A stretch of 64,000 bases of DNA from Rhizobiaceae bacterium (GTDB taxonomy: Bacteria > Pseudomonadota > Alphaproteobacteria > Rhizobiales > Rhizobiaceae), in NCBI GenBank assembly GCA_023953775.1, contig JAMLJD010000006.1:35041-99040 (forward strand), given 5' to 3'. Below are positions 17,245 through 25,347 of this stretch, one piece after another. A program made the translations under genes and the position numbers. Under the pieces are notes generated by a model. The model saw nothing but the letters and a program-made list of their open reading frames with translations. It searched no databases and had not been told where the DNA came from. Numbering within the stretch: the first letter of the stretch is position 1; each line of letters starts with the position of its first letter.

Positions 17245-19215
17245 TTGAGCGTAAAACGCTGGGAGGACGACGCCACGGTCTGGACCGGGCCGAGCTACGC
17301 CGGACAGGCGGTTTCCTATCACCGCGATGTCGCCTCCGCCGCGGTCGCCGGCCGTATCATCACCTGCGTCGAGGTCGTCGACTGGGACGGCGATGGCGGC
17401 CGCGACCTGCTGCTGTCGAGCTGGGACCCCTGTTACGACGGCCAGGTGTTTCTGCGCCGCCAGATCGGCACCAACAGCGACGGCACGCCGGTGCTGGGCC
17501 GCGAGGAGATCGTCGAGGGCGTCCGCGGCTACGTCACCGCGGTGCGCGACGGCGATCTGTTCCATCTCGTCTCGGCCTCCCGCATGCGCAGGCAGATCTA
17601 CGTCTTTCCCAATGTGGGCGCACCCGGCGACCCGCGTTTCGGCGAGCCCGTCGCGCTCGACCTCGATGCCGACTGGGTCAAGGGCAACGAATATTTCCAC
17701 ATGGCGCGCTTTCACGACATTGACGGCGACGGGGTGCCGGAACTGATCGTCGGCAGCGACTCCTGGGAGGACTACTGGCCGAACGGCCTCGAGTGGAACG
17801 ACGAGGGTTACCGCGCCTACGACGCCGCCGGCCGCTGGCTCGGCGGGCCGCTGCGCGGCTTCCTCTACGTCTTCAGGAACACCGGAACGCTTGCCGCTCC
17901 GGTCCTCGAGCGCGGCAAGCCGGTCATCGCCGGTGAAACCCCATTCGAGGTCTACGGCCAGCTCGCGCCCGCCTTCGGCGACTTCGACGGCGACGGCACC
18001 CGGTCCGTCATCTGCGGCGAATTCTGGAACATCCTCCATTGCGCCCGGCAGACCGGCCCGATGGCCTTCGAACAACAGGTGCTCGTCGCCGGCACCGACG
18101 GCGAGCCGCTGCTGCTCGACCAGTGCATCCACTTGCCCTGCGCGGTCGACTGGGATGGCGACGACCGCCTCGACATTCTCGTCGGCGCAGAGGACGGCTA
18201 CGTCACGTTCCTGCGCAATGTCGGCCCCGGACCCGACGGCAGGCCCGCCTTCGAGAAGGTCGGCCGCGTCGAGACGACCGAACCGCTCGTCCATGCCGGT
18301 GTGCTGCCCTGCCCCGCCGCGTTCGACTTCACCGGCAACGGCCTGCCCGACCTCGTCGTCGGCAACAGCACCGGCGAACTCCTGTTCTACGAGAACCGCG
18401 GCCCCCGCGACGCCCCGGCGCTCGGGCGGGAGATCATGATCGCGGCAGGCGGGGAACCGGTCCGCATCGCTGCCGGCCTGACGGGATCGATCCAGGGCCC
18501 GTCGGAGAAGATGTTCGGCTATTCCTGCCCGACGATCGCCGACTGGGATGGCGACGGAAAGCCCGACCTGCTGGTCAGTGACGTCACTGGCTACCATTCC
18601 TTTTTCAGGAACGCCGGCGGGGCCAATCCGCCGCGCTTCGAGGCGGCCCGGCACCTTACCTTCGGGGGCAAGCCGCTCAGGACGGTCTGGCGCGTCCGTC
18701 CCGCCGTCGTCGACTGGATGGGCGACGGCCGGCTTCACTATCTCTGCCTCGACGAGGATGGTGTTCTCTCCGATTTCCGGCGGCTCTCCGATACGGAGCT
18801 CGGCGACAAGCGCCATCCACGCTGGGAAGACGGCCAGGCCATCCGATTCACCATGGATGTCGGCGGCGGCCGCGGCCGCGCCAAGCTGTGCGTGTGCGAC
18901 TGGACCGGCGATGGACGCCTCGACCTGATCGTCGGCACTCACGCGCGCGCCTCGGTACCGCCGGGCCCGTCCGGGGCGCCGAGAAACACCACCGGGCAGG
19001 CCGGCATTTTCCTGCTCGAGAATGTCGGCTCCAACGCAGAGCCCGTCTTCGCCCTGCCGAAGGCCTTCAGCTTCCGAGGCGAAACCATCGCCATGGGCAT
19101 GCATGTCGCCTCACCCGAGGCGGTCGACTGGACCGGCACCGGCGCGCTGGGGCTTCTCGTCGGTATCGAGGATGGCAGCATCGTCTGGCTGCCGCGCGAG
19201 GATCTGTCATGGTAG
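17245..19215 (+). CDS. Cytoplasmic FG-GAP/VCBS-repeat beta-propeller protein (656 aa)
   Basis: The TTG start at 17245 follows a strong GGAGGAG site. At least nine calcium-loop-like repeats are visible: DWDGDGGRD (about 47), DIDGDGVPE, DFDGDGTRS, DWDGDDRLD, DFTGNGLPD, DWDGDGKPD, DWMGDGRLH, DWTGDGRLD and DWTGTGALG. Each is followed by hydrophobic LLVG-type strands and, in many, FLRNVG or FRNTG. This is the FG-GAP/VCBS propeller pattern. There is no signal peptide or anchor, which is unusual because such proteins are mostly secreted or surface-bound. It is coupled to aroE-like gene 1 (ATGGTAG overlap) and controlled from the shared operator. Function is unknown; a carbohydrate lyase/hydrolase or a scaffold is possible. 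Confidence 0.75.
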   Translation: MSVKRWEDDATVWTGPSYAGQAVSYHRDVASAAVAGRIITCVEVVDWDGDGGRDLLLSSWDPCYDGQVFLRRQIGTNSDGTPVLGREEIVEGVRGYVTAVRDGDLFHLVSASRMRRQIYVFPNVGAPGDPRFGEPVALDLDADWVKGNEYFHMARFHDIDGDGVPELIVGSDSWEDYWPNGLEWNDEGYRAYDAAGRWLGGPLRGFLYVFRNTGTLAAPVLERGKPVIAGETPFEVYGQLAPAFGDFDGDGTRSVICGEFWNILHCARQTGPMAFEQQVLVAGTDGEPLLLDQCIHLPCAVDWDGDDRLDILVGAEDGYVTFLRNVGPGPDGRPAFEKVGRVETTEPLVHAGVLPCPAAFDFTGNGLPDLVVGNSTGELLFYENRGPRDAPALGREIMIAAGGEPVRIAAGLTGSIQGPSEKMFGYSCPTIADWDGDGKPDLLVSDVTGYHSFFRNAGGANPPRFEAARHLTFGGKPLRTVWRVRPAVVDWMGDGRLHYLCLDEDGVLSDFRRLSDTELGDKRHPRWEDGQAIRFTMDVGGGRGRAKLCVCDWTGDGRLDLIVGTHARASVPPGPSGAPRNTTGQAGIFLLENVGSNAEPVFALPKAFSFRGETIAMGMHVASPEAVDWTGTGALGLLVGIEDGSIVWLPREDLSW

Positions 19216-20021
19216 CCGCCGGCATCGACGGCACCACCAGGATCATGGGCGTGATCGGCGACCCGATCGCGCAGATCATGACGCCGACCGCGATCAATCC
19301 GCTCTTCGCCGGGATGGGCGCAAACATCGTCTGCGTCCCGGTCCACGTCAGGGCGGCCGAGCTCGGCGCCGCATGGCAGGGCTTCAAGGCGATCCGCAGC
19401 CTGATCGGATTCGGTGTCACGCTGCCCCACAAGCAGGCCGCGCTGAAGCTTTGCGACAGCCTCGACCCGCTCGCCGAGCGCGTCGGCGCGGTCAACCTCG
19501 TGCGCCGCGAAGCCGACGGCAGCCTTCGCGGCTATCAGTTCGACGGCAAGGGCTTCGTGCGCGGGCTTCGCGACCGCGGTCACGACGTGCAGGGCCGCCA
19601 CTGCCTCATGGTCGGTGCCGGCGGCGCGGCCGTCGCCATTGCCTTTGCGCTCGTGGAGCAGGGCATCGCCTCCCTGACCATCGCCAACCGTACCCGCGCC
19701 AAGGCCGAGGAACTGGCCGAAACGCTCAACCGGGCCTTCGGCCGGACGGTGGCTGCGGCCGGCGATGCCGTCCCGGCCCGAGGCCAGATCGTCGTCAACG
19801 CCACGTCACTCGGCCTCTCGTCCGGCGACCCCCTGCCGCTCGATCCCGCTGCCATAGACGACACGATGCTGGTGACGGAAGTCGTCGCCAAGCCGGAAAT
19901 CACGGCCCTGCTCGTGGCGGCGCGCGATCGCGGTGCGACGGTCCACTCCGGCATTCATATGATCCACGGGCAGGTCGGCATGATTGCCGAGCATCTTGCC
20001 GAACTCTGGGGTGGCGGATGA
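19209..20021 (+). CDS. AroE-like NAD(P)-dependent dehydrogenase, copy 1
   Basis: The ATG (19209) lies inside the end of the propeller gene. The 270-residue product has the shikimate dehydrogenase layout. Catalytic Lys is in VTLPHKQAA, with GAVNLVRR, Asp in YQFDGKGFVRGL, a Rossmann GAGGAAVAIAFAL, NRTRAKAEELAE and NATSLGL. The shikimate-carboxylate SxS site (usually HSxSPxxHN) is replaced by QIMTPTAINPLFA, so shikimate is unlikely to be the substrate. It belongs to the AroE-like group that oxidises other cyclic or polyhydroxy acids. A paralogue with the same change faces it at 20044-20871. Confidence 0.8.
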   Translation: MVAAGIDGTTRIMGVIGDPIAQIMTPTAINPLFAGMGANIVCVPVHVRAAELGAAWQGFKAIRSLIGFGVTLPHKQAALKLCDSLDPLAERVGAVNLVRREADGSLRGYQFDGKGFVRGLRDRGHDVQGRHCLMVGAGGAAVAIAFALVEQGIASLTIANRTRAKAEELAETLNRAFGRTVAAAGDAVPARGQIVVNATSLGLSSGDPLPLDPAAIDDTMLVTEVVAKPEITALLVAARDRGATVHSGIHMIHGQVGMIAEHLAELWGGG

Positions 20022-20043
20022 TCCCCTTGTGATCCCGCGGTAA

Positions 20044-20871
20044 TCAGCCTCCGATCGGCGTTCCGGCCGGAAGCCCGGCCGCGAAGCCCGCGATCAGCGC
20101 GATCTGGGCCTTGAGCATGTCCTTGCCGTCGCTCGTGGCGCAGCCCAGCGCACGGGCCTGCGCAAGCAGCTCGGTTTCGCGCGACAGCGCCGCGATGTCG
20201 GCGACCAGGATTTCAGGCCGCAGTGCTGAAAGATCGACGGGAAACGGCTGCGACGCCTTCAGCCCCACAGGCGACGCGTTGATCAGCACGCTGTGACCGT
20301 CGAGGCGCGTTCCGGGGCGTGCCAGTTGCCGTCCCGCGATGAGGTTGACCATGTCCATCGTCATGCGCCGGGCCGCCGTATTCACGTCGAGCACCGAGAG
20401 CCGGTCTATGCCTTCCTCGATCAGCGCATGGGCGATCGCCCGGCCGGCCCCGCCGGCGCCGACCAGCAACACCGCGGCATCCTTGAGCCGCTTGCGGTGT
20501 GCGCCGAGACCGCGCACGAAGCCGAGCCCGTCGAACAGCGCCCCGTGCATCGTTCCGTCGGCGCGGCGCTGGATCGAATTCACCGCGCCGACTTCCGCGG
20601 CGGCCTGCGTCAGCGTCGTGCACAGCCGCGCGCCGGCGACCTTGTGCGGCACCGTCACGCCTATGCCGGCGACGTTCGACATCGCCGCGAAGACGCTCCA
20701 TGTCGTGTCGAATGTCCTGAAGGTGACGTGGAACGGCACGGCGTAGATGTCCTCGCCGTGCCGCGCGAAGAGCGGATTGATCAGCGTCGGCGTCTGGACC
20801 TGCTCGACCGGATCGCCGAACACCGCATAGATGCGCGACGTCCCGGCGAGGTTGGGAACCTGTTCCCTCAT
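20044..20871 (-). CDS. AroE-like NAD(P)-dependent dehydrogenase, copy 2
   Basis: The start MREQVPNLAG (20871) overlaps the stop of the upstream isomerase gene (ATGA). The 275-residue protein keeps VTVPHK, GAVNSIQRR, Asp in ALFDGLGFVRGLG, GAGGAGRAIAHAL and NASPVGL. As in copy 1, the SxS substrate motif is altered, to QVQTPTLINPLFA. The two copies share the FDGxGFVRGL signature in place of the usual NTDxxGF. They may act on related intermediates or stereoisomers, or form a heteromer. It is the last gene of the iclR-ABC operon and converges with copy 1. Confidence 0.8.
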   Translation of the reverse strand: MREQVPNLAGTSRIYAVFGDPVEQVQTPTLINPLFARHGEDIYAVPFHVTFRTFDTTWSVFAAMSNVAGIGVTVPHKVAGARLCTTLTQAAAEVGAVNSIQRRADGTMHGALFDGLGFVRGLGAHRKRLKDAAVLLVGAGGAGRAIAHALIEEGIDRLSVLDVNTAARRMTMDMVNLIAGRQLARPGTRLDGHSVLINASPVGLKASQPFPVDLSALRPEILVADIAALSRETELLAQARALGCATSDGKDMLKAQIALIAGFAAGLPAGTPIGG

Positions 20872-21719
20872 GACGCGACCACCGCGTCGGCGAATATCTC
20901 CCGGCAGCGCGCGAGAGACAGATCGATCACCGCATCCGGATCCTCGGCCCACCACCTGTCCGAGAAGATCTCGACCTCGATCGGGCCGTCATAGCCGGCC
21001 GCCTTCACCTGCCGCCATATGCCGGCCAGATCGATCACGCCGTCGCCCATCATGCCGCGATCCCGCAGGATATGCGTGGTCGGAACCAGCCAGTCATTGA
21101 CGTGGAACCCCAGGATGCGGCCGGCCTTGCCGGTCCGGACGATCTCCGCGGCGAGCCGCTCGTCCCACCAGACATGATAGACGTCGACGACGATCCCGAT
21201 GCCGCCGCCAAGCCGGTCGCAGATATCGTTGGCGTGCGACAGGCTGGTGATGACGGCACGGTCGCCGGCGAGCATCGGATGCAGCGGCTCCAGCGCAAGC
21301 TTCACCCCTGTTGGCCGCGCGTGGTCGAGAAGGGCAGCCGTCAGTTCTTCCATCTCGGAGCGCGCACCGTCGATGTCGCGCGAGCCCGGCGCGAGACCTC
21401 CGGAAAAGACCAGGATGTGGTCGGCGCCGAATTCGGCCGCCTGGTCGACCGCGCGGCGTGCCGCATCGAGCCGGCTCGCGCGGTCGCCGCCGGTCAGGAG
21501 CGGCCCTGCCCGGTTGAAGCCGAAAGCGGCGATGCCGTTGTCGTCCATCAGCGTAAGGGCGCTGGCCGTGCCGATCCTGTCGATCTCGTCGCCCCATACG
21601 GAGGCGCGCGCGAGGCCCCGCGCCGCGCATCCCGCGATGAAGTCGGCCATGCCCCACCGCTCGCGGACGGTCGCATGGTTGATGACGATTTCCGGCAATC
21701 CCTTCGGATGATCTGTCAT
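20868..21719 (-). CDS. Sugar phosphate isomerase/epimerase-like TIM barrel
   Basis: The start MTDHPKGLPEIVINHATVRE is at 21719. The 283-residue protein matches the xylose-isomerase-like AP-endonuclease 2 fold. It has KLALEPLHPM (metal-binding Glu), GIVVDVYHVWWD (Asp and His), GFHVNDW and IEVEIFSDRWW (second Glu). These positions bind a divalent metal in hydroxypyruvate isomerase, inosose dehydratase and related enzymes. The substrate is unknown, but the company of two AroE-like dehydrogenases and a DapA-like aldolase suggests a ring-type or sugar-acid catabolic route. It lies 14 bases after the ABC ATPase gene and overlaps aroE-like copy 2. Confidence 0.8.
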   Translation of the reverse strand: MTDHPKGLPEIVINHATVRERWGMADFIAGCAARGLARASVWGDEIDRIGTASALTLMDDNGIAAFGFNRAGPLLTGGDRASRLDAARRAVDQAAEFGADHILVFSGGLAPGSRDIDGARSEMEELTAALLDHARPTGVKLALEPLHPMLAGDRAVITSLSHANDICDRLGGGIGIVVDVYHVWWDERLAAEIVRTGKAGRILGFHVNDWLVPTTHILRDRGMMGDGVIDLAGIWRQVKAAGYDGPIEVEIFSDRWWAEDPDAVIDLSLARCREIFADAVVAS

Positions 21720-21733
21720 GCGCCCGGCATATC

Positions 21734-22576
21734 TCAGAACTTGTAGACGCCGAGCTTCTCGAAGATCGAGTAGATCCGCTCGGCATATTTCGAGAACTCG
21801 GGATACTCGCCGAGATGCGCCGGCCGCGGCCGTGGCAGATCGATGACGATCTCCTCGACGATCGTGCCCGGGCTCTTCGACATCACCAGTACCCGGTCGG
21901 ACAGGCCGACCGCCTCCTCGATCGAATGGGTGATGAACAGCACGGTCTTGCGCGTCTCGAGCCACAGCATCTCGAGATCGTGGCGGATCTGGGTGCGGGT
22001 GATCGCGTCAAGCGCTCCGAAAGGCTCGTCCATCAGAAGCATCGAGGGGTTGTGGACCAGCGCCCGGGCGATCGACACGCGCTGGCGCATGCCGCCGGAG
22101 AGCTGCCAGGGATAGCGGTTTTCGGCCCCTTTCAGACCCAGGCGCCCGAACAGCTCGTCAGCCTGTGTCCGCAATGCGCTCTTGTCCAATCCGCGGATTT
22201 CCTGCTGCAGCATGACGTTCTTGATCGCCGTGCGGAAGTCGAGCAGCAGATGATCCTGGAACACGATGCCGATCTCCGAGATCGGCGATGTCAGCCGGTT
22301 GCCGTCGATCTCGACCGTACCGGCGCTCATCGGTTCGAGCCCGGTGACGAGCAGCATCGTCGTGCTCTTGCCGCAACCAGACGGGCCGATGATGCTGACG
22401 AACTCGCCCGGCTTGATGTCGAGATCGATCGGACCGAGCGCGTGGAACGCATTCGGCCCGCTGCCGAACACCTTGGTGAGGCCCTTGGCGCGGATTGAGG
22501 CGCCAATCGAACGCGCCCCCTCCTCGACCCGCGGCAGCCCGCCATCCTGTTGTATCGCCGTTCCAGCCGGTGTCAT
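21734..22576 (-). CDS. ABC transporter ATPase (nitrate/sulfonate/taurine type)
   Basis: The 280-residue protein has Walker A GPSGCGKST (64-72), the Q-loop in EIGIVFQDHLLLDFRT, the signature LSGGMRQR, Walker B LLMDEPFGALD and the switch His in FITHSIEEA. This is the SsuB/TauB/NrtD class paired with NMT1/THI5-like binding proteins. It powers import with two different permeases encoded upstream in the same operon. About 30 residues precede the first strand, slightly longer than usual; an internal start is possible. Confidence 0.9.
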   Translation of the reverse strand: MTPAGTAIQQDGGLPRVEEGARSIGASIRAKGLTKVFGSGPNAFHALGPIDLDIKPGEFVSIIGPSGCGKSTTMLLVTGLEPMSAGTVEIDGNRLTSPISEIGIVFQDHLLLDFRTAIKNVMLQQEIRGLDKSALRTQADELFGRLGLKGAENRYPWQLSGGMRQRVSIARALVHNPSMLLMDEPFGALDAITRTQIRHDLEMLWLETRKTVLFITHSIEEAVGLSDRVLVMSKSPGTIVEEIVIDLPRPRPAHLGEYPEFSKYAERIYSIFEKLGVYKF

Positions 22577-22586
22577 GTCGAAAACC

Positions 22587-23411
22587 TCAATGTCTTGTCG
22601 CCCAGGGCATCAGCCACTGGCCCAGCATGCTCATCGTGCCGTTGAAGATCAGGGCGACGATGGCCGCGGCCACCAGCCCGGAGAACATCAGCGTCATGTC
22701 CATGAAGCCGGATGCGCGCATGATCATGAAGCCGAGCCCTTTGTTGGAGGCGATGAACTCGGCGATGATGACGCCTTCGACCGCCTTCACCACGCCGATC
22801 TTCATGCCCGAGAAGATGTGCGGCATCGCCGCCGGCAGCCGCACCTTCCAGAATGTCTGCCACGGGTCGGCGCCCATCGATCGCGAGATGTAGAACAACC
22901 GCCTGTCGACAAGCCGGAAGCCCGACATGCTGTCGACCAGGATCGGAAAGAAGCACATCAGGAACACGATCAGCGCGGCGACCAGCGGGCCGATGCCGAA
23001 CCAGACGATCAGGATCGGACCGATGACGGTCTTCGGCATGATGTTGAGAAACACGATGACCGGATAGAAGCCGCGCTCCAGCGTGCCGACCGAGATGATT
23101 GCCAGCGCCAGCGGAACCGCGATCACGACGCCGAGCACGAAGCCCTCGACGATGGTCAGCGAGGTCCAAAGCGCATGGCCGGCAATCAGCACCCGGTCGG
23201 TGTAGAGCCGGGCGAGAAAGTCCGAAGGCTTGGGGACCAGCCAGATGGGCACCTCGAAGAAGCGCAGCAGCACCTCCCAGACGCCCAGCAGCACGAGGAT
23301 CGCAGCGGCGCCAATCGCGACCGACGAGACGAACGAGCCGCCGAATGCCGCGCGCAGCCGGTCCGTCATGCCCGACTGCTCCACTGCATCTGCGCTGCCT
23401 GTCATCGCCAT
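22587..23411 (-). CDS. ABC transporter permease 1 (SsuC-like)
   Basis: Six hydrophobic helices are visible (for example 32-48 and 96-116). The EAA-type loop GADPWQTFWKVRLPAAMPHIFSGMKIGVVKAVEGVIIAEF is characteristic of BPD-type permeases of the SsuC/TauC group. The 274-residue length is normal. It follows the binding-protein gene, separated by a GC-rich stem-loop, and lies 10 bases before the ATPase gene. It probably forms a heterodimeric channel with the other permease (24578-25339), because the operon has one ATPase and one binding protein. Confidence 0.88.
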   Translation of the reverse strand: MAMTGSADAVEQSGMTDRLRAAFGGSFVSSVAIGAAAILVLLGVWEVLLRFFEVPIWLVPKPSDFLARLYTDRVLIAGHALWTSLTIVEGFVLGVVIAVPLALAIISVGTLERGFYPVIVFLNIMPKTVIGPILIVWFGIGPLVAALIVFLMCFFPILVDSMSGFRLVDRRLFYISRSMGADPWQTFWKVRLPAAMPHIFSGMKIGVVKAVEGVIIAEFIASNKGLGFMIMRASGFMDMTLMFSGLVAAAIVALIFNGTMSMLGQWLMPWATRH

Positions 23412-23440
23412 GCTTGCTTCACCGCGTTTGTTTCATTGCA

Positions 23441-23468
23441 GGCCGAACGCGGATTGCCGCGTCCGGCC
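23441..23468. other. Intercistronic stem-loop after the binding-protein gene
   Basis: GGCCGAACGCGG-ATTG-CCGCGTCCGGCC forms a 12-bp stem with one A-C mismatch and a 4-base loop. It lies between the binding-protein stop and permease 1. No U-tract follows on the minus strand, so it is more likely an mRNA-stabilising or partial attenuation element than a full terminator. Confidence 0.55.
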
Positions 23469-23487
23469 CTGTCGGATCGCCTGTCGA

Positions 23488-24495
23488 TCAGGGGCACGTC
23501 ACCGGCTCGGCCGGCACGTAGTCGAGGCTGTAATAGTCGGTGACCGGCTTCGTCGAAGGCAGGTTCATGGCCGTGGTCATGACGTCGTACATCGCCGCCC
23601 AGGTCTCCGCGCTGGTCACGCCGATCGTGTCGCCCGAGCCCGCCGGGCAGACCGAGGCGAAGCTGTATTTCGACGACTTGAGGAGATTCTCAGGCGAATG
23701 GCCGGTCTCGGGGAACACTTCCAGAAGCGCCTTCACCGACCCTTCGGGATCCTTCATCGCTTCCTGCCAGCCGAGCGCCGTTGCCTCGACGAAGCGCTTG
23801 TAGACGTCGGCATTGGCCGCCAGCTTGTCCTCTCGGGCGACCAGCGCCAGGCTCGCGATCGGCACGCCGTTGTTGTAGAAATACATGTTGCCGGCCTCGA
23901 TGCCCTGCGCTTCGAGCGGAACGACGATGTTTTCCGGCGTCTGCGAGACCGCGTCCACCTGGCCCGAGGTCAACAGCCCGATGAAGGCGCTCTCGGCAGC
24001 CGATACGATCTCGACCTGCGATTCCTCGATGCCGTTCGCCCGCAGGAAGACCGGGATCAGCGGCAGCATCGCCGAGCCGGGCGAGACCGCGAGCTTCTTG
24101 CCGATCAGGTCCTTGGGCTCCTTGATGCCGGACTTGGCGAGGTACTGGATACCGAACTGGCCGGACTTCCAGATCGTCGAGATGATCCTGATCGGCGCAC
24201 CCTGCGAGGCGACGTTGAGGATCGCACCGGTATCGGCATAGCCGAGTTCGGTCTGGCCCGTCGCGACGAGCTGTGCGGCGACCGCCGACCCGCGACCCTC
24301 GACCAGCTCGACCTCGAGATCGTGGTCGGCGTAGATGCCCTTGACCTGCGCCATCGCGAATCCGAGATGGGCGGTATCGGCGGTCCAGTTCATCTGCATC
24401 TGGATCTTGTCGGCGGCAAATGCACCGCCGGACGCGGCCGCGACGGCCGCGAAAATTGCGCCAAAAGCGGCGTTCCTGATCATCGTTTTCATCAT
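23488..24495 (-). CDS. NMT1/THI5-like ABC substrate-binding protein
   Basis: A signal peptide (about 1-27, ending GGAFA-AD) precedes a type II binding fold: MQMNWTADTAHLGFAMAQVKGIYADHDLEVELVEG, then SAVAAQLVATGQTELGYADTGA, ISTIWKSGQFGIQYL and IGKKLAVSPGSA. This is the NMT1/THI5-like class used for pyrimidines, sulfonates, aromatic acids and other small molecules. The 335-residue length is normal. It acts in the periplasm and delivers ligand to the two permeases encoded on either side. Ligand identity cannot be read from sequence. Confidence 0.88.
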   Translation of the reverse strand: MMKTMIRNAAFGAIFAAVAAASGGAFAADKIQMQMNWTADTAHLGFAMAQVKGIYADHDLEVELVEGRGSAVAAQLVATGQTELGYADTGAILNVASQGAPIRIISTIWKSGQFGIQYLAKSGIKEPKDLIGKKLAVSPGSAMLPLIPVFLRANGIEESQVEIVSAAESAFIGLLTSGQVDAVSQTPENIVVPLEAQGIEAGNMYFYNNGVPIASLALVAREDKLAANADVYKRFVEATALGWQEAMKDPEGSVKALLEVFPETGHSPENLLKSSKYSFASVCPAGSGDTIGVTSAETWAAMYDVMTTAMNLPSTKPVTDYYSLDYVPAEPVTCP

Positions 24496-24577
24496 TTCCT
24501 CCTTGGTCTTGTTCGTTTTCGACGTACTGAGCCCTGGTTTTTCACGAAGAATCGAGCACTTCGCGCTGCTTTTCGGA

Positions 24578-25339
24578 TCACCTGCCCCGCCGCCACGGCA
24601 GGAGCATTTGTTCCGCCAGCGCCATCCCCCAGCTGAGGATGACGCCGATCATCGAACCGATGACGAGGACGGCGAAGAGCAGCGACGTATCGGCGTCGTC
24701 CATCGCCCTCAGGACGAGGTAGCCGAGCCCGTTCTGCGAGTTCAGCCACTCGACCACGATGACCACGGTCACCGCGATGACGATGGTGATCTTGAAGCCG
24801 GAAAAGATGCTCGGCGCCGCCGACGGCAGCTCGAACAGCCGGAAGGTCTGCCACCACGACGCGCCGACCGAACGGCTGAGATAGTATTGCCGCGGATCGA
24901 TCGACTTGAAGCCGGTCACGCTGTCGACGAGGATCGGAAAGAAGGTGATCAGCGCGGTCAGCAGGATCTTCGGGAAGTCGGCGAAGCCGAACCAGACCAG
25001 CATCAGCGGCGCCAGCGTGATCTTGGGCAACCCCTGGATGAAGACGACGAGCGGATAGAGGATCTGCTCGGCAAGCCGGATGCGCGCGATCAGATAGCCG
25101 AGGATGACGCCGGGTATCGCACCGGCGATGAAGCCGTAGAGGATCAGCCTGGTCGTCAGGACCGCATGATAGCCGAGCCGCTGATAGTCCTCGGCGATGC
25201 GCGACAGGAACTGCGACGGCGCGGGCAGGATGAAGGACGGCACGTCGAACGACCGCACCACGACTTCCCAGACGAGCAGCAGCCCGGCGAACCACAGCGC
25301 CGGCTCGGCTATCCTCTGCACCGTCGAGATGGGCTTCAT
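24578..25339 (-). CDS. ABC transporter permease 2 (SsuC-like)
   Basis: The 253-residue membrane protein has about six helices and its own EAA loop, GASWWQTFRLFELPSAAPSIFSGFKITIVIAVTVVIVVEW. It resembles permease 1 in layout but differs clearly in sequence, so it is not a recent duplicate. It starts nine bases after the iclR stop, which makes the regulator and the transporter one operon. Likely partner of permease 1 in a heteromeric channel. Confidence 0.88.
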   Translation of the reverse strand: MKPISTVQRIAEPALWFAGLLLVWEVVVRSFDVPSFILPAPSQFLSRIAEDYQRLGYHAVLTTRLILYGFIAGAIPGVILGYLIARIRLAEQILYPLVVFIQGLPKITLAPLMLVWFGFADFPKILLTALITFFPILVDSVTGFKSIDPRQYYLSRSVGASWWQTFRLFELPSAAPSIFSGFKITIVIAVTVVIVVEWLNSQNGLGYLVLRAMDDADTSLLFAVLVIGSMIGVILSWGMALAEQMLLPWRRGR

Positions 25340-25347
25340 GACGCCCC

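Noticed and set aside
16258..19104. A 948-codon open frame on minus covering the propeller gene and part of the DapA-like gene
   Set aside because: It is antisense or out of frame to two clear protein genes, has low-complexity Arg/Ala/Asp composition and matches no family. It is a by-product of high G+C codon use.
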